Under the pieces are notes generated by a model, which did not search any database, was not told the origin of the DNA, and worked only from the letters and a program-made list of their open reading frames with translations. Both the position numbers and the translations under genes were made by a program. A stretch of 64,000 bases of DNA from the NCBI GenBank assembly GCA_002007745.1, contig CP019882.1, positions 5,642,001 through 5,706,000 of the forward strand, in the 5' to 3' direction. Position 1 is the stretch's first letter. Each line of letters opens with the position of its first letter. Shown here piece after piece: positions 60,133-64,000 of the stretch. The DNA is from Mycolicibacterium litorale (GTDB lineage Bacteria > Actinomycetota > Actinomycetes > Mycobacteriales > Mycobacteriaceae).

Positions 60133-60633
60133 CTAGCAGAGCCGCTGGGTGGCGAGCCGGATGTAATCGGCGGTGGCCTCGGTCACCCGCGGGTCGGATT
60201 TCGACTGGACTGAGGACTGCTGATCGACGACGTCGCTGCGCACCATCGGTGCGATGTAATCCCACACCGCCTGATCACTCTGACCGGCCGCGTGGGCCTG
60301 GCACACGTGGGACCCGATGCTGAGCGCCTCGAGTTCGCTCGACGGATGCACGCCGGCCGCCGACAGCGCGTCGAGAAAGCTGCGCTGCGCCGGGGTGACC
60401 TCGAGGGTGGCCGCGGTCAGGTCGGTGTCCGACGGCAACGGCGCACCCGGCCCGTGCACGGCGACCAGCGTCTGAGCTGCCGGGGGCGCGGCCGTGGTGA
60501 CCAGATCCTCACCCGAACTGCAGCCGACCGCCAGCCAGGCCGCCGGGCCCAGCACTCCGGCCACCAGCAGTGCGTGCCGGGCAGCCGGTGACGCAAGGCG
60601 GTTCACCGGGGCTGAGCGCTGCACGCTGTCCAC
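60133..60633 (-). CDS. DUF732-domain lipoprotein
   Basis: This is a 166-residue exported protein. The signal region AARHALLVAGVLGPAAWLAVGC gives a lipobox-like AVGC, so lipid anchoring is predicted. The C-terminal half matches the mycobacterial DUF732 domain: AQRSFLDALSAAGVHPSSELEALSIGSHVCQAHAAGQS, ending YIRLATQRLC, with the two conserved cysteines likely disulfide-bonded. The function is unknown. It lies between the cutinase-like and MPT51 genes, all on the minus strand. Confidence 0.8.
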   Translation of the reverse strand: MDSVQRSAPVNRLASPAARHALLVAGVLGPAAWLAVGCSSGEDLVTTAAPPAAQTLVAVHGPGAPLPSDTDLTAATLEVTPAQRSFLDALSAAGVHPSSELEALSIGSHVCQAHAAGQSDQAVWDYIAPMVRSDVVDQQSSVQSKSDPRVTEATADYIRLATQRLC

Positions 60634-60708
60634 GGTACCGGCTGCGCTCGCGTCCCCCAGAGCTCAAGGAGATTGCGGATGGCTAACGGTTCATCGCCGA
60701 AGTTGTGA

Positions 60709-61599
60709 CTATTTGATCGCCGCCACGACGTCATTGGCCATGGCCCCCAGCTGGGCGGCCCAGTTGCCCCAGTCGTGATTTCCCCCCGCGGGAAAATCGA
60801 AGTGCCCGTTGCGTCCGCCCAGTGCGCGGTAATGGGCGTAGAAGGTGCGGTTGCTGCCCTGAGCCTGGTCGCAGTAGCCGATCATCGCCGGGACATCGCT
60901 GCAGGTCAGCGTCTGCGGGCTGAAAATCCACAGTCGGGTGTTGTTGTCGACCAGCAACTGCGCGTGCACGTCGGGGTCGTGCCACTTCCACCGGCCCAGC
61001 TGCGCTGCACCCCACATCGCCTGGGTGTTGACCCCACCGAACTCGTTCATGCCGGCGGTGATCGCACCGTTCATGAAGGTGTTGGACGGGGTCAGAAAGC
61101 CCGACATCGACCCCGCATAGCGGTACCGGTCCGGATGGAAGGTCGCCTCCATCAGCGCGCCGGTGCCACCCTGGGCGGCGCCGACGATCGCGTGCCCACT
61201 CGGTGCCAGGCCCCGGTTGGCGGCCAGCCAGTTGGGCAGCTCGTCGGACAGGAAGGTCTCCCACTGCCGGGTGCCGTCGGCTTCCCAGTTGGTGTAGAGG
61301 GTGAACGCGCCACTGGCCGGTGCGACCACCGACACGCCCTTGCCGGCCAGCGTGTTCATCGCATTGCCGGCGGTGACCCAGTTGCTCACGCCCTCGCCGG
61401 CGTTGAACGCATCCAACAGCACCACGGCATGCGGTCCACCGGCCAGGAAGGCGACCGGTATGTCGCGACCCATCGCCGGCGACGGCACCATGAGGTACTC
61501 GACGTCAGCCGCCCCGGCGGTCGGCGCCGCAGCACCCCACAGACCGAGCGCGACGACGGCGGCGCACATTACTCGGAAGAGACCGGCCAGATTCCTCAT
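60709..61599 (-). CDS. fbpD: MPT51/FbpD, non-catalytic antigen 85 paralogue
   Basis: FbpD (Rv3803c) is a secreted protein with the antigen 85 alpha/beta-hydrolase fold. It has 296 residues from ATG 61599, with signal peptide ending PTAGA and mature start ADVEYLMVPSPAMGRDIPV. Where the mycolyltransferases have the nucleophile (GLSMAG), this protein reads GAAQGG, so no serine; this agrees with MPT51 having no mycolyltransferase activity and acting as a binding protein for fibronectin or other ligands. The upstream ATG at 61635 is less likely because it adds a charged stretch before the signal sequence. Confidence 0.93.
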   Translation of the reverse strand: MRNLAGLFRVMCAAVVALGLWGAAAPTAGAADVEYLMVPSPAMGRDIPVAFLAGGPHAVVLLDAFNAGEGVSNWVTAGNAMNTLAGKGVSVVAPASGAFTLYTNWEADGTRQWETFLSDELPNWLAANRGLAPSGHAIVGAAQGGTGALMEATFHPDRYRYAGSMSGFLTPSNTFMNGAITAGMNEFGGVNTQAMWGAAQLGRWKWHDPDVHAQLLVDNNTRLWIFSPQTLTCSDVPAMIGYCDQAQGSNRTFYAHYRALGGRNGHFDFPAGGNHDWGNWAAQLGAMANDVVAAIK

Positions 61600-61698
61600 C
61601 GTCACCTCATGTCGACTCGTCGCGATGCTCATCACCCCCGGCCCGCTGCAAGGTAGTGAATCACACCACCGAACTGCTCGGCGGGGGGTTCGGATACG

Positions 61699-61732
61699 CC
61701 AACGGCGATGACCCGAAGGTCATCGCCGTTGG
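61699..61732 (-). terminator. Strong hairpin terminator between fbpA and fbpD
   Basis: This is a perfect 15-bp inverted repeat (arms 61699-61713 and 61718-61732, AACGGCGATGACC at the inner part) with tetraloop CGAA. It lies 48 bases after the fbpA stop and 100 bases before the fbpD ATG. There is no T tract. Confidence 0.8.
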
Positions 61733-61750
61733 ACGGTTGTCGACTGCGCG

Positions 61751-61785
61751 GGATCAGGCTGCCGGATCAGGCTGCCGGATCAGGC
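61751..61785. repeat. 13-bp tandem repeat at the fbpA stop codon
   Basis: GGATCAGGCTGCC occurs twice in tandem (61751-61763, 61764-61776) and continues with GGATCAGGC (61777-61785). The third unit contains the fbpA stop codon, so the repeats lie directly downstream of the gene. Confidence 0.85.
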
Positions 61786-62787
61786 GGTCGGCGTGGCGCC
61801 GAGCACGCGCTGGATGTCGGGCTTCATCTGCTGCAGCTGCTGACCCCAGTAGGGCCAGTCATGCACGCCGTCGGCAGGGAAGTTGAAGACACCGTTGGTG
61901 CCCCCGTCAGCCAGATAGGTGTCCTTGAACGTCTTGTTGGTACGCAACGTCAGGCTCTCCAGGAACTTCGCGTTGAACATGTTGCCCGCACTGACACCCG
62001 CGCTCAGGTCAGACGGGGTGCCATTACCGCAGTAGATCCAGATGCGGGTGTTGTTCGCGATCAGCTTCTGGATGTTGACGAACGGGTCGTTGCGCTTCCA
62101 GGCACTGTTCGGGTCCTCCGTCGGGCCCCACATGTCATTGGCCTTGTATCCCCCGGCGTCACCCATCGAGATGTTCACCAGCGCCGGCCACCAACCTTCG
62201 GACAGGTTCAGGAAGCCCGACAGCGAGGCCGCGTACGGGAACTGCTCGGGGTGATAGATCGCCAGGGTCAGCGCGGCCGACCCCGCCATCGACAGACCGA
62301 CGGCTGCGCTGCCAGTGGGCTTGACCTGGCGGTTCGCGGCCAGCCAGGTGGGCAGCTCCTGGGTGAGGAAGGTCTCCCACTTGTAGGTCTGGCAACCGTT
62401 CTTGCCGCATGCCGGCTTGTACCAGTCCGAGTAGAAGCTGGACTGACCACCGACGGGCATGATCACCGACAGGCCGGAGTTGTAGTACCACTCGAACGCC
62501 GGGGTGTTGATGTCCCAGCCGTTGAAGTCATCCTGAGCGCGCAGACCGTCGAGCAGGTAAACCGCCGGGGAGTTCGGTCCGCCGCTCTGGAACTGCACGC
62601 GAATGTCGCGCCCCATGCCCGCAGAGGGCACATCGAGGTATTCCACCGGCAGACCCGGCTTGGAGAATGCTTCCGCCGTTGCGGAGCCGCCGACGACGCC
62701 GATCAGGCCAGGCAGCACAGCGGCAGCCGCGGTGGCGACCGTCAGCCGGCGCAGCCACACGCCGCGCAACTTCTCAACGAACTTCAT
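61780..62787 (-). CDS. fbpA: Antigen 85A-type mycolyltransferase FbpA
   Basis: FbpA (Rv3804c) is a secreted transferase that moves mycolate between trehalose monomycolate molecules and onto arabinogalactan. It has 335 residues with a signal peptide of about 40 residues; mature FSKPGLPVEYLDVPSAGMGR is the family start. The nucleophile is Ser166 (mature 126) in AVGLSMAGSAAL. The Glu is within FLESLTLRTN, and the His is near the end in GVHDWPYW. The cysteine pair in KPACGKNGCQTYKW is that of Ag85A/B. It has its own promoter region upstream and a strong terminator downstream, suggesting expression independent of its neighbours. Confidence 0.96.
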   Translation of the reverse strand: MKFVEKLRGVWLRRLTVATAAAAVLPGLIGVVGGSATAEAFSKPGLPVEYLDVPSAGMGRDIRVQFQSGGPNSPAVYLLDGLRAQDDFNGWDINTPAFEWYYNSGLSVIMPVGGQSSFYSDWYKPACGKNGCQTYKWETFLTQELPTWLAANRQVKPTGSAAVGLSMAGSAALTLAIYHPEQFPYAASLSGFLNLSEGWWPALVNISMGDAGGYKANDMWGPTEDPNSAWKRNDPFVNIQKLIANNTRIWIYCGNGTPSDLSAGVSAGNMFNAKFLESLTLRTNKTFKDTYLADGGTNGVFNFPADGVHDWPYWGQQLQQMKPDIQRVLGATPTA

Positions 62788-62851
62788 TTATTTCCATCCT
62801 TTTTTGGGTGCCGCACCGCATGCTTTCCAAGCAGCCGTGCCCTGGTAGTCA

Positions 62852-62863
62852 ACCACATGTGGT
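62852..62863. promoter_or_regulatory. 12-bp perfect palindrome upstream of fbpA
   Basis: ACCACATGTGGT is fully self-complementary and sits about 65 bases before the fbpA ATG, between fbpA and the upstream antigen 85 gene. It may be a regulator binding site; the protein is unknown. Confidence 0.4.
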
Positions 62864-62903
62864 GTGATCGTTCCTCTTCTGAGACCTCGCCGTGACCCCC
62901 TCA

Positions 62904-63923
62904 TCACTGGCCGATTGTGGCGATGAGGTCGGGTTTCAATGCCGTCAACTGGGCTCCCCAGTAGGGCCATGAATGGTTGCCCGACGGGGGGAAGTTGAAG
63001 GTCGCATTGGTGCCTCCGGCGGCGACGTAAGCCGCCTGGAAGTCCTTGTTGCTCTTGATGGCCATCGACTCCAGGCTGTTGGCCGACAGCGCCTGGCCGG
63101 GATCGGCGCCCTGATCGAGATCGGTCTGGCCGCCGGGCGCACAGTAGATCCACAGCCGGGTGCCGTTGTGGGCGATCAGCGCCGCCTGTCTGACCGGGTC
63201 GTTGCGCTGCCACGCCGAATCCCACGGCGCCCCCCACATGTCGTCGACGTTGTAGCCGCCGGCGTCGAGCATGGCCACCCGGATGGCCTGCTGCATGAGC
63301 AGTGCCGACGGGTTGAGGAAGCCCGACAGCGAGGCCGCGTAGATGAATTGCTGGGGGTGATATGCCGACAGGATCAGCGCGGCGCCACCCGACATCGACA
63401 GGCCGACGACACCGTTGCCGACCGTGGCGACCTGCCGGTTGACGGCCAGCCATTGCGGCAGCTCGGAAGTGAGAAATGTCTCCCACTTGTAGGTATAGGG
63501 CTGTTTGTTGAAGCTCGACGGTTTGTACCAGTCGGAGTAGAAGCTGGACTGGCCGCCGACGGGCATCACCACCGACACACCTGAGCCGTAGAACCACTCG
63601 AACGCGGGGGTGTTGATGTCCCAGCCGCTGTAGTCGTCCTGGGCGCGCAGCCCGTCGAGGAGGTAGACGGCCTTGGAAGGCGTGGTCGCCGGGGCGGGGT
63701 TGGCCGGGTCGGAGGGATCAGCCGTCGCAGGTCCAGCGGCTCCAGGTTGGAACTGCACCCGGATGTTGCGGCCCATCGCCGCCGAATACACGTCGAGGTA
63801 CTCCACCGGAAGGCCGTCCCGGGAGAACGCCTGGGCGGGCGCGGCGGGGCCCAGCACGGCCAACGTGGCCAGTGCGGCCAGCGCCGCTGCGGCGGCAGCC
63901 GCCCTCCTCATTGCACGAACCAT
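62904..63923 (-). CDS. Antigen 85 family mycolyltransferase (Ag85C-like)
   Basis: This is a third antigen 85 gene, tandem with fbpA. It has 339 residues (ATG 63923; ATG 63911 is an alternative). The signal peptide ends APAQA, and the mature protein begins FSRDGLPVEYLDVYSAAMGRN. The nucleophile is Ser176 in VVGLSMSGGAAL; the Glu is in SLESMAIKSN and the His in GNHSWPYWGAQ. It lacks the KPACxxxxC pair, as Ag85C does. A Pro/Ala-rich insert of about 18 residues (AAGPATADPSDPANPAPAT region) follows RVQFQPG, where fbpA has only a short loop. It is an active-site-complete enzyme, so a working mycolyltransferase is likely. Confidence 0.92.
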   Translation of the reverse strand: MVRAMRRAAAAAAALAALATLAVLGPAAPAQAFSRDGLPVEYLDVYSAAMGRNIRVQFQPGAAGPATADPSDPANPAPATTPSKAVYLLDGLRAQDDYSGWDINTPAFEWFYGSGVSVVMPVGGQSSFYSDWYKPSSFNKQPYTYKWETFLTSELPQWLAVNRQVATVGNGVVGLSMSGGAALILSAYHPQQFIYAASLSGFLNPSALLMQQAIRVAMLDAGGYNVDDMWGAPWDSAWQRNDPVRQAALIAHNGTRLWIYCAPGGQTDLDQGADPGQALSANSLESMAIKSNKDFQAAYVAAGGTNATFNFPPSGNHSWPYWGAQLTALKPDLIATIGQ

Positions 63924-64000
63924 CGGGTGCTCAACTCATCCGTTCCGCGGCATGGCTTCACCGCTGTCAACCGACATTGGTCTTTCAGGGTCCTGCCAAG

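Noticed and set aside
1..64000. CRISPR arrays, prophage or insertion sequences
   Set aside because: No regularly spaced repeats, transposase motifs or phage structural genes were seen anywhere in the window.

Overview
This window is chromosomal DNA from a rapid-growing mycobacterium (Mycolicibacterium type). The evidence is high GC, many GTG starts, ATGA/GTGA stop-start overlaps, and the mycobacterial cell-envelope locus in the same order as the M. tuberculosis region around Rv3772-Rv3804c. An MspA-type porin gene points to a fast grower. No gene-free stretch exceeds about 300 bases. The longest gaps (about 3799-4045, 41442-41684 and 58860-59091) show only presumed promoter DNA.

Layout. 1-3768 (minus): a LacI-type regulator followed by a spermidine/putrescine-type ABC transporter, cut by the window edge, with a perfect 14-bp LacI-type palindrome in front. 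4046-7143: small proteins, then a TetR repressor divergent from a two-gene unit ending in an FAD monooxygenase, with two copies of a TetR-like operator between them. 7109-7309: tRNA-Arg(ACG) and tRNA-Ser(GCT). 7428-16581: hisC2-type aminotransferase (frameshifted), cysK-cysE, an APC permease, echA21, tRNA-Ser(UGA), MarR, quinone reductase and a cysteine-desulfurase-like protein. 16691-21763: an Rv3779-type GT-C enzyme, the proteasome activator Bpa, and wzt-glfT1-wzm for galactan start and export. 21821-25102: a 13E12/HNH protein and small accessory genes. 25167-39505: gtrA-dprE1-dprE2-aftA-embC-embA-embB, which makes decaprenyl-phosphoryl-arabinose and uses it for arabinogalactan and lipoarabinomannan. 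39544-49718: an accessory block with an APC permease, small exported proteins, a same-strand group porin / repeat protein / RDD protein / Ser-Thr kinase, a GH27 lipoprotein and a molybdopterin oxidoreductase. 49829-63923 (minus): fadD32-pks13-accD4 for mycolate condensation, a Culp6-type cutinase-like lipase, a DUF732 lipoprotein and three antigen-85 family genes.

Together the core genes build the mycolyl-arabinogalactan layer. GlfT1 starts galactan and Wzm-Wzt exports it. DprE1/DprE2 make the arabinose donor, and AftA and the Emb proteins polymerise arabinan. FadD32, AccD4 and Pks13 make mycolates, and the antigen-85 proteins attach them.

Three otherwise conserved genes (hisC2, bpa, mspA) each appear to have lost one base in a C run. 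This looks more like homopolymer undercalling in the assembly than three independent mutations. I found no CRISPR array, insertion sequence, prophage or clearly new multigene defence system. The less ordinary items are the porin-to-kinase gene group, a dispersed 22-bp repeat that has inserted in frame into embB, a PLP-fold protein with no lysine at the expected position, and the operator architectures.
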